Source: Symbiodinium natans
Taxonomy: Eukaryota > Sar > Dinophyceae > Suessiales > Symbiodiniaceae
Length of the DNA stretch: 64,000 nt
Assembly (NCBI GenBank): GCA_905221605.1
Contig: CAJNDS010002127.1
Coordinates: 249,649-313,648 of the forward strand
Direction: 5' to 3'
Part shown: positions 11,111 to 20,810 of the stretch, piece after piece
How the letters are laid out: the number at the start of each line of letters is the position of its first letter
Position numbering within the stretch: position 1 is the first letter of the stretch
Notes under the pieces: model-generated
What the model saw: only the letters and a program-made list of their open reading frames with translations
Databases searched by the model: none
What the model was told of the DNA's origin: nothing
Made by a program: the position numbers and the translations under genes

Positions 11111-11523
11111 TATGGATTTGTGAAGAGACCCCCCCAAACGCTACGTTGCCGCCCTTGCAGTTTGCCACCCTGGCAAACCAAATCGGGTTGACTTGGGATA
11201 AACCTTACCTGCACCATTCTTGGGGTGCTATTTAAACATGATCATTTTTGCTTCCTCAGAAAAAGGTAAAGTGGCACAAGTCACCCCAAAAGGGTTTAGG
11301 CTTCATAGTCGTAAAGGGCATATGACCCCCAATTTCAGGGTTCATTTGGTCTCAAGGTACTTGGACAGGGCCCTAAACCCTAAACCCTAAACCCTAAACC
11401 CTAAACCCTAAACCCTAAACCCTAAACCCTAAACCCTAAACCCTAAACCCTAAACCCCTAAACCCCTAAAACCCTAAACCCTAAACCCTAAACCCCTAAA
11501 CCCCTAAACCCTAAACCCTGAAA

Positions 11524-11600
11524 TGGACGCCGCTCGCTCAGTTGTCGTGTCACTCCTCGGGCCCAACTGCGGCTTGCGAAGCCCAAGGCCCCTGAAACCC
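11524..11600 (+). CDS. Candidate exon beginning with ATG
   Basis: Between CCCTAAA (left) and TTTAGGG (right, after 11635) arrays the plus frame reads MDAARSVVVSLLGPNCGLRS. It could be a first exon, but no leader-acceptor is obvious. The family is unknown. Confidence 0.33.
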
Positions 11601-11782
11601 CCAAAAAACCCTCACCCCGAACCCTACACGGGTTTAAGGGTTTAGGGTTTGGGGTTTGGGGTTTGGGGTTTAGGGTTTAGGGTTTAGGGTTTAGGGTTTA
11701 GGGTTTAGGGAACCCGAAAACTCTAAGCCCTCAACCCCGCAACCCTTAACCCCGAACCCTGAACCCTAACCCTCCTCCCTCC

Positions 11783-11861
11783 GCAACCTGCGGAAAAGGG
11801 AGCCGCTGTTGCAGGGGTGGTGCCTGGCAGTCGATTTCCAAGCTCAGCTGGGGGCTTCCAG
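11783..11861 (+). CDS. Candidate exon, unknown protein
   Basis: The plus frame reads NLRKREPLLQGWCLAVDFQA then QLGAS, ending near CCAGGGTTTGG, a possible donor. The family is unknown, and the call rests on open frame and context. Confidence 0.36.
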
Positions 11862-12376
11862 GGTTTGGAGGAACTCTTGAGGGAGGTTTAGGGTTCAGGG
11901 TTCAGGGCTTAGGATTCTTAGGGGTTTAGGGTTTAGGGTTTAGGGTTTAGGGTTTAGGGTTTGGGGTTTAGGGTTTAGGGTTTAGGGTTTAGGGTTTAGG
12001 GTTTAGGGTTTAGGGTTTAGGGTTTAGGGTTTAGGGTTTGGGGTTTGGGGTTTGGGGTTTAGACTTACAGTAGGGTTTAGGGTAAGAACCTTTACTCCCC
12101 ATGGGGACCCTACCGCAGGGGTCGGAAGAGTTCCGAAGATTTTTCATTTAAACGGCAGGGTTTAGGGTTTAGGGTTTAGGGTTTAGGGTTTAGGGTTTAG
12201 GGTTTAGGGTTTAGGGTTTAGGGTTTAGGGTTTAGGGTTCTACTAGAATAACCTCCCCCCCCCCCCCCCCCCGAAACGCAAAACTCTATTGCTTTAAGCC
12301 CCTGCTGGTACCCCAAACCGCCAGCTCCCAACACCCATGCCCCAGGCTTCTCACAAACGAAACCTGCAAGCAAAGT

Positions 12377-12478
12377 TTGGGAAGTTTCCCCGTTATACTA
12401 ACAGTCCTCAACAGGGATCAATCTAGGGGGTACGATCATCCCCATTAAGGACTGTTAGTAGAAGGGGGAACATCCCAA
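12377..12478 (+). mobile_element. Short inverted-repeat element, family 1
   Basis: Imperfect inverted repeats of about 30 bp. The left end reads TTGGGAAGTTTCCCCG and the right end GGGGGAACATCCCAA. Inner parts carry ACTAACAGTCCT and AGGACTGTTAGT. The same family is at 4696 and 41996. Confidence 0.78.
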
Positions 12479-12479
12479 C

Positions 12480-13120
12480 CTATAACCCTGAATCCTGGAA
12501 CCCTAAACCTTAAACTCGAATTCCTGAACCCTAAACCCTAAACCCGAAACCCTAAACCTTAAACCCTAAACCCTAGACCCCTAAACCCTAAACCCTAAAC
12601 CCTAAACGCTAAACCCTAAACCCTAAACCCTAACCCGAACCAGCGAGAAATGGGGCCTCCACATTGGACGGGACCGAGAAACGCGGCCTCTCCACGCTGG
12701 CCCTGCGGAGCGCCCAGGATCTTTTTGAGGTTGCGTTTAGGGGTTTAGGGGTTTAGGGGTTTAGGGGTTTAGGGGTTTAGGGGTTTAGGGGTTTAGGGGT
12801 TTAGGGGTTTAGGGGTTTAGGGGTTTAGGGGTTTAGGGGTTAGGGGTTTAGGGGTTTAGGGGTTTAGGGGTTTAGGGGTTTAGGGGTTTAGGGGTTTAGG
12901 GGTTGAGGGGTTGAGGGGTTTAGGGGTTTAGGGTTTTGGGTTGGAGTGGCCAGGAGCTTTTTGAGGTTGGGTTTAGGGTCTTGGGTTGAGGCCTGTGCCA
13001 AGTGAATAGAGTTTGGAGGCCACGGCGCCCTTAGGGGTGTCTGAGGGTTGCTTCCGGGCACACAGCAATCCCCTAAACCCTAAACCCTAAACCCTAAACC
13101 CTAAACCCTAAACATCTTAC
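12480..13120. repeat. Telomeric arrays including a 200-bp TTTAGGGG array
   Basis: CCCTAAA at 12525-12634. An almost pure octamer array (TTTAGGGG, about 24 units) at 12736-12935 is flanked by a 20-bp direct repeat, CCAGGATCTTTTTGAGGTTG at 12714-12733 and its 19/20 match at 12950-12969. CCCTAAA follows at 13074-13113. Confidence 0.93.
12650..12733 (+). CDS. Candidate exon ending in a direct repeat
   Basis: It lies between CCCTAAA and TTTAGGGG arrays. The plus frame reads STLDGTEKRGLSTLALRSAQ then DLFEV. Its last 20 bases (12714-12733) are the left copy of the direct repeat around the octamer array, as in two introns whose joins could be checked in this window. The family is unknown. Confidence 0.45.
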
Positions 13121-13239
13121 AACACCGGCCGCCGGGTTCCCACCCGCAAAAAGAACCCAACGAAATGTCTCGTCTTTTTGGGGACTGAATGAATCCTAAA
13201 TTGGGGTCATATAATTTACACTACTAACTCATATTCCTT

Positions 13240-14160
13240 CAGAACCATAAACCCTCAACCCTAAACCCTAAACCCTAAACCCTCAACCCTAAACCCCAAC
13301 AACCCCTGAAGCCCCGAAGTGCCCCAGGCCCCTCATCTCGGACGCCAAGCCTGGCAACCGACGGCCTTAGGACTGCAGTTTAGGGTTTAGGGTTTAGGGT
13401 TTAGGGTTTAGGGTTTAGGGTTTAGGGTTTAGGGTTTAGGGTTTAGGGTTTAGGGTTTAGGGTTTAGGGTTTAGCGCTTGGGGTTACTGTACAGGGTTTA
13501 GGATCAAGGGTTTGGGGCTTAGGGTTTAGAATGATAGGGTTTTGGGGTTTCGGGGATGAGGGTTTTGGGGTTTAAGGGCCCCGTAGGTGCCAGAGTTCAG
13601 GGATTCAAGGGAGGTCCACACCTTCAAACCTAAACTCTAGAATCATTAACCCCAAAAACTAAACCCTAAGCCCTAAACCCTGAACCCTGAACCCTAAACT
13701 CTAAACCCTAAACCCTAAACCCTAAACAGGCTTTCAGTGGTCAGGAGCTTCGGGGCTGGAAAGCGTGTAGGATCTAAGCAGGGGAATTACGTGCCCCAAG
13801 CTGGGGCGGAATTCTTCATTCTGACCACCCTAAACCCCAAACCCCAAACCCCAAACCCTAAACCCTAAACCCCAAACCCTAAACCCTAAACCCTAAACCC
13901 CAAACCCTAAACTCTAAACCCCAAACCCTAAATCCCAGACAAGACCAGCCGAACTTCCACCTGCAACTCACAGCCCGAGGCACCCGAAACCCCAAACCCT
14001 GGAACTCAGGGGAGTCCGGGATTCGGGGCTTGTTGATGTAGACCCTCAACCCTAAACCCTAAACGCTAAACCCTAAACCCTAAACCCTAAACCCTAAACC
14101 CTAAACCCTAAACCCTAAACCCTAAACCCTAAACCCTAAACCCTAACCCTAATTGTCTAA
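13240..14160. repeat. Telomeric arrays, 13.2-14.2 kb
   Basis: CCCTAAA at 13250-13300, TTTAGGG at 13378-13476, CCCTAAA at 13674-13725, mixed CCCCAAA/CCCTAAA at 13829-13935, and CCCTAAA at 14044-14152. The segment 13301-13377 is bracketed in the exon manner; the plus frame reads PEVPQAPHLGRQAWQPTALG. Confidence 0.9.
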
Positions 14161-14380
14161 ACAGCTGACAAGCAGAGCTTAAGTAAATGCATCCACAGCG
14201 CCTGGTAGGCCAAATTGCTCAATTGACTTAAGGGCCTTCCCACCAAAAGAGTTTTAGGTGGCCAGCCAGGGCTGGGAGGCCCCAAAAAAGAACAAATTAG
14301 GTTCTAAAATAAAAGCTTTCGCTCAAAACTTTCGCTTAAAACTTTCGGTCAAAACATTGGGGCCCAAACCCTGTACAACA
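14160..14380. other. No gene seen
   Basis: This A/T-richer sequence includes three diverged units of the 4-kb minisatellite at 14319-14350. Confidence 0.5.
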
Positions 14381-15460
14381 TCTCCAAACCCTAAACCCTA
14401 AACCCTAAGACCCTAAACCCTAAACCCTAAACCCTAAGAACCTAAACCCGAAGCCCTTAAGATCCCGGGCTGAGGGCTCATGGCTCCTCCACCAGGCTAG
14501 AACCCAAACCCCGCTCCTTTCCAACTCTCACACCACCCTACTAAACCCTAAACCCCATAGATTCAAGACCCTAACTAAACCCTAAACCCCACACCCTGAA
14601 CCCTAAACCCCTAAGACCCAAAACCCTAAACCCTAGACCCCAAACCCCATATGCCCTACACCCTTTATGCTGCAACTCCAGCACCCCTCATGTAGGGGCT
14701 TGAATAAGTAGAACAGGCGTTTTGGGGGTGACTATCGTATAATTGCAATACCCTAAAACCTAAACCCTAAACCCTAAACCCTAAAAACCTAAACCCTAAA
14801 CCCTAAACCCTCGACCCTAGACCCTAAACCCTAAACCCTAAACCCTAACTCCCCCACCCCTAGACCTCTTTGGGCGCCAGGCGAGAAGCCGGTGGTGGCA
14901 TCCAGGTAGGGCCCCTGCGCGCACGAGGGCTTAGGGGGATTTGGGGTTTAGGGTTTGGGGTTTAGGGTTTGGGGTTTGGGGTTTAGGGTTGGGGTTTAGG
15001 GCTTAGGGTTTAGGGTTTAGGGTTTGGGGTTTAGGGTTTTGGGGGGTTTGAGGTTTAGGGTTTAGGGCTTAGGGTTTAGGGTTTGGGGTTTAGGGTTTAG
15101 GGGGGTTTAGGGGTTTAGGGGGTTTCGGGGGTTTAGGGGGTTTAGGGGGTTTAGGGGGGTTCGGGGGTTTAGGGGGTTGGGGGTTTAGGGGTTTAGGGGG
15201 TTTAGGGGTTTAGGGGGTTTAGGGGGTTTAGGGGGTTTAGGGGGTTTAGGGAATTAGGAGGTTTAGGGGGTTTAGGGGGTTTAGGGGGTTTAGGGGGTTT
15301 AGGGGGTTTAGGGGGTTTAGGGGGTTAGGGGGTTTAGGGGGTTTAGGGGGTTTAGGGGGTTTAGGGGGTTTAGGGGGTTTAGGGGGTTTAGGGGGTTTAG
15401 GGGGTTTAGGGTTTGGGGTTTAGGGTTTAGGGTTTAGGGTCAGGGGCTGGGGGGCGGGGG
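14380..15460. repeat. Telomeric arrays including a 300-bp TTTAGGGGG-type array
   Basis: CCCTAAA at 14383-14440, degenerate units to 14660, and CCCTAAA at 14750-14850. Mixed TTTAGGG/TTTGGGG runs from 14940 to 15100, and a nonamer array TTTAGGGGG from about 15100 to 15410, ending in a G run at 15453-15467. Confidence 0.93.
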
Positions 15461-15561
15461 GGGGGGGTCACGAGCCACCCCAGGCATACGATCTGGGGTC
15501 GAGTGTGCGCTACACCTATAAGGTTCGAGTAAGGCCAAAACCCTCCAGCTTTTGGATTTGT

Positions 15562-15835
15562 AGGGTTTAGGGTTTAGGGCTTAGGGCTTAGGGCTTAGGG
15601 CTTAGGGCTTAGGGCTTAGGGCTTAGGGCTTAGGGCTTAGGGCTTAGGGCTTAGGGCTTAGGGCTTAGGGCTCCAAATTGCTCCAGCAGCGCAACGACAC
15701 CTCCCCACTGCAGAAGTCCGGCACCGCTGTCAGGGAGATTAAAGGTTTAGGGTTCAGGGTTCAGGGTTCAGGGTTCAGGGTTTAGGGTTTAGGGTTTAGG
15801 GTTTAGGGTTCAGGGTTCAGGGTTCATCGTTAGGA
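15562..15835. repeat. CTTAGGG variant array and TTCAGGG array around an exon
   Basis: About 14 units of CTTAGGG at 15576-15672. TTTAGGG and TTCAGGG units are mixed at 15745-15826. Confidence 0.92.
15675..15744 (+). CDS. Candidate exon whose donor is the first telomeric repeat
   Basis: The plus frame reads KLLQQRNDTSPLQKSGTAVR then EIK. It ends at AAAG followed directly by GTTTAGGG, so the first telomeric unit would supply the GT donor. The family is unknown. It is one of the better candidates because codon use, frame and border agree. Confidence 0.45.
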
Positions 15836-15969
15836 TAACTTCCTTGCTTCTTTCCTTACATACAGCATTACGCAAGCTTGCTGCCTCATTTTGGCACCTT
15901 ACGTTAAGGGTTCCCATCGTAGGGAGACATACGGAATACTACTGTCTTATGGGGTTGCGTACTGCTTCA

Positions 15970-16378
15970 CCTACTGGCTCCTAGTAGGGAATGAGGGAAG
16001 TAGGTACCTTACATCGCCTTGTGTGTATATATATATATATTACATCGCCTATATATATATATATGCATATATATGTATATACATATATGTACATATATGT
16101 ATCGGTACATATCCTGTAAGGGATTATCATGTTCTACTCTACTTAGTAGGGGCCTCCTGAATAAAGTCAATTTCCCAGGCTGGTCAGGACACCCTGACTG
16201 TTTGGGGGGGTCCGCAATAAAGTCAAATCGTCCGGGTGTCGTAAGAAAAGTCCCGTGGACTGCTATAACCAAGGCGAAAACCAGCTTCGACTGTCCTTAA
16301 GGGGAGGGGGAGGGCCACACACTAAACAGGGTGCAACAATATAGGGTACGTCATGCCCTCGTTCCTTACGAAGAACCC
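15970..16378. mobile_element. Possible long copy of short inverted-repeat family 2
   Basis: The left border contains TAGTAGGGAATGAGGGAAG followed by GGTACCTTACATC. The right border contains GCCCTCGTTCCTTACGAAG, a degenerate inverted match. The left border closely matches the copy at 63729. The interior carries a (TA)n tract at 16026-16100. The extent is uncertain. Confidence 0.4.
16026..16100. repeat. (TA)n microsatellite, imperfect
   Basis: TA dinucleotides with TACATATA interruptions. The ORFs on both strands here (Tyr/Ile repeats) are translations of this tract. Confidence 0.95.
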
Positions 16379-16489
16379 GCAGGTCTAAGCTCCAGCAGCC
16401 CAGAAGAGAGGGCCGGTGCCTTGGAGACTCGCGTCTGCACTTGATGCCTGGGCCAATGCCGGCTTGGGCTTTTTTTTCGCTCTGGGCCT

Positions 16490-16585
16490 TGAGCCCTAAA
16501 CCCTGAACCCTATAGGGTTTAGGGTTTAGGGTTTAGGGCTCGGGGCTTAGGGTTTAGGGTTTAGGGTTTAGGGTTCAGGGTTTAT
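16490..16585. repeat. Telomeric array, palindromic junction
   Basis: CCCTAAACCCTGAACCCTAT meets AGGGTTTAGGG at about 16512, a near-palindromic C-to-G turn without a core, followed by TTTAGGG units to 16580. Confidence 0.9.
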
Positions 16586-16737
16586 GTACCCCAAACCCCA
16601 AGCTCCACACTGCACTTAGGGCCTTCTGAACCATGTAATGCCGATCCGGGGCTTGGCGAGGTTGTGTACTCGACAGGCGCTGGTGGCCCTTCCTGGAAGA
16701 AGGCAGAATCAGGGAGCCTTGTAAAGACACCCTAAAG

Positions 16738-16870
16738 TCATGGGCTTCCCTACTACCCCCCCTCACCCCTTAAATAACCTTTTTTAAGCTCAATTATCCC
16801 TAAAGAACCTTAATTATGGGGGGAACCCAGGGGGGGGTAGTATAGCGGGGGGTAGTAGGGGAACCCATGA
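16738..16870. mobile_element. Short inverted-repeat element (133 bp)
   Basis: Termini TCATGGGCTTCCCTACTACC and its near-perfect inverse at 16847-16870. Outside it, AAAGACACCCT (16724) and AAAAACACCCT (16875) form a possible direct repeat. There is no coding capacity. Confidence 0.62.
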
Positions 16871-17143
16871 TTCAAAAACACCCTGGAGCTCCCGGCGCCT
16901 TCCTTCTATTGAGGGCGGCGCGAAGGAACTCTGGGGGGTTTAAAATGACACGACACCATCCCTACTTCTGAGGGCGGCGCGAACAGAAAACAGCCTAAGT
17001 GTCTTCAAGTGTTGCAGGCAAGCCCAGTGGCCCCCGACGAGTGAGTACTATAGCCCGTCCGGAATGGCCATCTCACAACAGCGCGACGCTGTTTGGGAAG
17101 TTGGGTCTCCCCACAGAGATTCCGCGCCGGGCCGGCTCGAAGC
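16871..17143. other. Unassigned; short direct repeat
   Basis: TGAGGGCGGCGCGAA occurs at about 16910 and 16969, and a related CTACTTCTGAGGGCG is at 61866. No gene is supported. Confidence 0.4.
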
Positions 17144-17754
17144 TCAGACGAACTTGGCGATGAGATCTGCATTTTGGGAGATGTCCTTGAGCTTCTCACG
17201 CAGCAGCTTCATCGTGATCTGCACACCCTTCTCTGCAATGGGCTTCATCTTGACGCTCGAATTAAGCGTCTTCCGTCCAGGCTTCTCCTCTTGCGATTCA
17301 AGTAGATAGTCGTTGACCTCGTTGACGCAATTGAAGAACCACTCCTTCACCTCCGAGCCATCTGCTTCAACGGCCTGGAAGTAGTCATCCCACAGTGTGA
17401 CAACAACTCGGATGTTTGCGCCGTGGTTGGCGGCTCCGGGCTTCAAAGCCTCGAAAAGGCTTCCCATGGTTTTGCCCCGCTTATGGAGCTGGCCTTCCGC
17501 AGCACTGGACGCACACGCCCCCAGCAGGGCGAAAGATTGGCAGAACTGATGCGAGCCGGATTTCTGGTGGTCCCGGGTGTAGGAGTTGTACTTCTCCTCG
17601 CCTTTGTGCATGTACACCCAGTGGCCGGCATCACCCCCCCTGAACTCCAAGACGTGCCCGTCTGAAGGAATCTTCTTGGGCTTCTCTTCCTCAGCGTGCT
17701 CCGAAACGAAGTCCTTGTCCTCAGGCTGCCCAGTAGCTGAGGAACAACCTCGCC
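17144..17754 (-). CDS. Exon 3 of a 259-aa unknown protein
   Basis: Last exon of a minus-strand gene that also uses 17848-17954 and 18063-18124. With those borders the exons give 780 nt, exactly 260 codons including the stop. The exon has an acidic/Lys-rich start, then GHWVYMHKGEEKYNSYT followed by HQFCQSFALL, and ends DLIAKFV with a TGA stop. The spaced His-Trp, Gln and Cys residues recall a cysteine-protease-like arrangement (His, Gln, Cys), but no family was securely recognised, so function is unknown. The C-terminal half is probably helical (Lys/Leu-rich). Shorter ORFs on the plus strand here are shadows. The exon 2/3 border is placed by frame and is less certain than the 1/2 border. Confidence 0.7.
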
Positions 17755-17847
17755 TAAAGGGGGTTCAAAGCTTCTGGCAGAGTTCTAAGCCCTCTAAACC
17801 GCAAAAAAAGGGAATGGTCGTGGTACTAGTGGGCATCCTGGTATCCC

Positions 17848-17954
17848 CCTTGTGTTGCAGATAGATGTGTGGGATGTCCAGCTTTGCGTTCTGACGGCGC
17901 AGCACCGAATGGACGTCGAGCATGATGTGCATGTCTCCCGCGAGCCGCAGGAGC
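17848..17954 (-). CDS. Exon 2 of the 259-aa unknown protein
   Basis: It reads LLRLAGDMHIMLDVHSVLRR and on to HIYLQHK. Upstream (higher coordinates) it is separated from exon 1 by a pure telomeric array, and the exon/intron borders carry a 16-bp direct repeat (17955-17970 and 18063-18078). Joining through the repeat gives a continuous frame with a Trp codon split over the junction. Confidence 0.7.
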
Positions 17955-17968
17955 CAATGCACCTGGTC

Positions 17969-18060
17969 CCCTAAACCCTAAACCCTAAACCCTAAACCCT
18001 AAACCCTAAACCCTAAACCCTAAACCCTAAACCCTAAACCCTAAACCCTGAACCCAAAAC
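17969..18060. repeat. Telomeric array forming an intron
   Basis: About 12 CCCTAAA units on the plus strand, which read TTTAGGG in the sense of the minus-strand gene. CAATGCACCTGGTCCC at 17955-17970 and CAATGCACCTTGTCCC at 18063-18078 flank it as a direct repeat. Intron length is about 108 bp. Confidence 0.85.
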
Positions 18061-18062
18061 CG

Positions 18063-18124
18063 CAATGCACCTTGTCCCTCAAGTCTTCGAGCTCCTGCAA
18101 GTTCAGGCCAGGAGCACTTGACAT
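18063..18124 (-). CDS. Exon 1 of the 259-aa unknown protein
   Basis: It starts with ATG at 18124 (minus) and reads MSSAPGLNLQELEDLRDKVH before the telomeric intron. Upstream in the sense direction is another telomere-like block (18150-18225) ending in AAGGTAG, a possible spliced-leader acceptor about 20 nt before the ATG. The start is chosen because it is the first ATG and the frame joins exon 2 cleanly. Confidence 0.68.
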
Positions 18125-18144
18125 GGTGTGCCGAAGAGGAGCTA

Positions 18145-18230
18145 CCTTAAACCCTAAACCCTAAACCCTGAACCTTGAACCCTGAACCCGAAACCCGAAA
18201 CCCTAAAACCCTAAACCCTAAACCTAGGGT
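18145..18230. repeat. Degenerate telomeric array upstream of the 259-aa gene
   Basis: CCCTAAA units with CCCTGAA, CTTGAA and CCCGAAA variants. Confidence 0.85.
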
Positions 18231-18846
18231 GCTTAAGTCTAGGATTCTAGGGTTTCGGTGTCCTGCAGTTGGCCCTAAACAAGCAACTGGCTCGGGCCCA
18301 GCGGCACACAGCAAGCAGCTAGGAGAAGTCTACGCGTAGACATATGTCACATCCAAGACCGCAACATCCAACGGAAATGCATGTCGCTTCAACGTCGAGA
18401 CGCTCTTCGCCCGAAGTTAAGTTGTAAAGAAGTCGACAATTATTAAACTTGCAAGCCTGTGAGAGGAAAATCAACACCTCACTCATTGGATAGCCTCTCA
18501 ACAGATTCTGTGGGTTTGCGGGCCGCAAGAAATTGCTTTCTGCTTCGTTCTCTTCAACAGGGCAAGTACGACATATAGATTTGGCAAGATTGTCGGGGAC
18601 ACACTGAACCATGAACCGTAAAGTCACAAGCAGGGGTAACGCTCCTTCTTTTGGCTCGAGTCTGCTGCTATGAACTGAACAACACAAGGCAAATGACTTG
18701 GTTTGCTGGCATCATGACTTGAGTGGACGAGGTACTGGGCACTACTGCATGTAGGACAGTACATAGGTGGCTGTGCGATCTGCGAAACCACCCGGAGCTA
18801 ACGATTACACCCCCAAAAGCCCCAGAACATCCAAAGCGACCCGACT
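18230..18846. other. Unassigned sequence
   Basis: A minus-strand open frame at 18319-18687 (122 codons, Cys-rich C-terminus) has no recognisable domain, and its composition does not clearly support coding. No other feature was seen. Confidence 0.35.
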
Positions 18847-19350
18847 CAACCCTAAACCCTAAACCCTAAACCCTAACCCAAAACCGGAAAACCCTAAACC
18901 CCAAACCCCAAACCCCAAACCCTAAACCCTAAACCCTAAACCCTAACCCTAAACCCTAAACCCTAAACCCTAACCGGAAAGTCCCAGCCCTGGAGAATCC
19001 GAGCGCCCCACGGCGCGTCGAACCGCTGTGGGGCGGCCATGGGCGTGGCAGCAGGATGCGCAAGGCTCTACGGCCTCTACGCCTTCAGAACCCTAAACCC
19101 TAAACCCTAAACCCTAAACGCTAAACCCCAAAACCGGCTACCTGGGTTGCTGATACAAGTTCAGCAAATGCATCCTACGAATCTTTGCAGGGTGTTCATC
19201 GGAAAAAAGCCGACCCCAAGTAAGGCGGCCGGGTTCTGAAGGGCGTTTAGGTGTTTGGGGCGCAGGAAAATGGGGGTTCAACCCTGAACCCCAAAGCCCT
19301 AAACCTAAACCCCCAAACCCTAAACCCCAAACCCTAAACCCTAAACCCCA
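18846..19350. repeat. Telomeric arrays, 18.8-19.4 kb
   Basis: CCCTAAA with CCCCAAA at 18846-18975, short CCCTAAA at 19089-19130, and mixed units at 19280-19350. The core 18980-19087 is open on both strands (for example PSPGESERPTARRTAVGRP in the plus frame) and could be an exon. Confidence 0.88.
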
Positions 19351-19459
19351 TTATTTTAGGGTGCAAGGCTTTGGGAAGGCTACAACTGGGTCGTCTTCTC
19401 AGGGTTTCGGGGTTTGGGGGCGCGCTCCTTGGCAAGCAAAGAGCTGCGGATCTCCGGCT

Positions 19460-19665
19460 TCGGGTTTAGGGTTTAGGGTTTTGGGGTCTGGGGTTTAGGG
19501 TTTGGGGGTTAGGGTTTAGGGCTTGGGGTTTGGGGTATGGGGTTTGGGGTTTAGGGTTTGGGGTTTAGGGTTTGGGGTTTGGGGTTTGGGGTTTAGGGTT
19601 TGGGGGAGTGGGGTTTGGGGTTTAGGGTTTAGGGTTTAGGGTTTAGGATTTAGGGTTTAGGGTTC
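19460..19665. repeat. TTTAGGG/TTTGGGG mixed array
   Basis: About 28 units, many TTTGGGG. Confidence 0.92.
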
Positions 19666-19787
19666 AAGGCCTAGTGAGGGTTTTTAGGGGTTTCCCTTCC
19701 AAGCCCAGACCTCCTGGCCTCAAAGCCCTAAGCCTTCCCTAAAACTTTTAAACCCTGAACCTAAGCCTCGATAAGCCCTTGAAGCCC

Positions 19788-20015
19788 TACTTGGAGGTTC
19801 AAGGTACTTATTAACCAATTATAACTGTACTTCTAACTGTACTTATAACTGTACTTATAACTGTACTTATAACTGTACTTATAACTGTACTTATAACTGT
19901 ACTTATAACTGTACTTATAACTGTACTTAGAACCATATTAGGGCACTTAAGGGGCTTGTAAGTGTGTTATAGGTACAGTTATACTCGGTTAATAAGTACC
20001 ATGAACCTCCAAGTA
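19788..20015. mobile_element. Tc1/mariner-like miniature element with internal minisatellite
   Basis: Both ends are a 28-29 bp inverted repeat with one mismatch (left TACTTGGAGGTTCAAGGTAC, right its inverse with ATGAACC). TA dinucleotides at the outer edges would fit a TA target duplication. The interior is mostly a 12-bp tandem repeat, TTATAACTGTAC, about nine copies at 19819-19930. There is no coding capacity. Confidence 0.8.
19819..19930 (+). repeat. 12-bp tandem repeat TTATAACTGTAC
   Basis: About nine copies with one TTCTAACTGTAC variant near the start, inside the miniature element. Confidence 0.93.
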
Positions 20016-20084
20016 TATCATGCCATGCCCACAAAAGTCCCAAACCCCTACCTCAGCCGCTAAACCCCCTTAGGCCCCCTCAAA

Positions 20085-20303
20085 CCCTAAACCCTAAACC
20101 CTAAACCCTAAACCCTAAACCCTAAACCCTAAACCCTAAACCCTAAACCCCAACATGGCCCCAAACCTCTCGCTCCCAGTTCTGACGTGACGCCGCCCGA
20201 CAAGAGTACTTAGGAATGTGTTGAGGGGCGCAGGGGTGTCGGGAGAGGAGGGTTTTAGGGGTTTAGGATTTAGGGTTTAGGGTTTGGGGTTTAGGGTTTA
20301 GAC
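20085..20303. repeat. Telomeric arrays at 20.1-20.3 kb
   Basis: CCCTAAA at 20085-20150 and TTTAGGG at 20262-20303 bracket a segment of about 110 bp. Confidence 0.9.
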
Positions 20304-20810
20304 ATACACGCCTTCAATACTCAGATCCCTTGAGAGGATCCTACTTTTTGGATCCTTCTAGGGGTCTGGTGAGTAGGCATTGGCAAGATCATGCGAACGT
20401 CTATCCTCAAACCTCTTCGCAGAGGACGTCTGTTTTGGCTCCCATGCAGCAGCATTCGTCAATGGCTAGGATCTTTTTGAGGTTGGGTTTAGGGTCTAGG
20501 GTTTAAGGTCTAGGGTCTAGGGTTTAAGGTCTAGGGTTTAGGGTTAGAGTTCATGGTTTAGGGCTTCGGGTTTCGGATTTCGGGTTCATGAATAGAAGTA
20601 CGACGGATTGCTGAAGGACTGGATAAGGTTATATGAAGCTGTCCCAGATATCCCCTGAGCCCTTAATGGCCAAAAACAAGAAGGCACCTCGAATGTCATA
20701 AATGCCCAAAACCATTCATCTTCCACAATACGGTCATTGTGATGTATAGGACGCCTTCATACGATCTCCGATTAACGACGGGCACTGTGCGCGGGCCACA
20801 ATCCCAACCC
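20303..20810. other. Unassigned; third copy of a boundary motif
   Basis: AGGATCTTTTTGAGGTTG at about 20469-20486 is a third copy of the direct repeat found on both sides of the 12.7-kb octamer array and is likewise followed by GGGTTTAGGGTCT. Otherwise nothing is recognised. Confidence 0.5.

Larger units (their letters stand above)
11340..12240. repeat. Telomeric arrays, 11.3-12.2 kb
   Basis: CCCTAAA at 11371-11520 with several CCCCTAAA units, TTTAGGG at 11637-11711, TTTAGGG at 11917-12061, and TTTAGGG at 12161-12240 followed by a C run at 12254-12272. Confidence 0.92.

Noticed and set aside
12736-12935. CRISPR or centromeric satellite
   Set aside because: An eight-base telomere-variant array without spacers.
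16009-16300. Tyr/Ile repeat ORFs
   Set aside because: Translations of a (TA)n tract.
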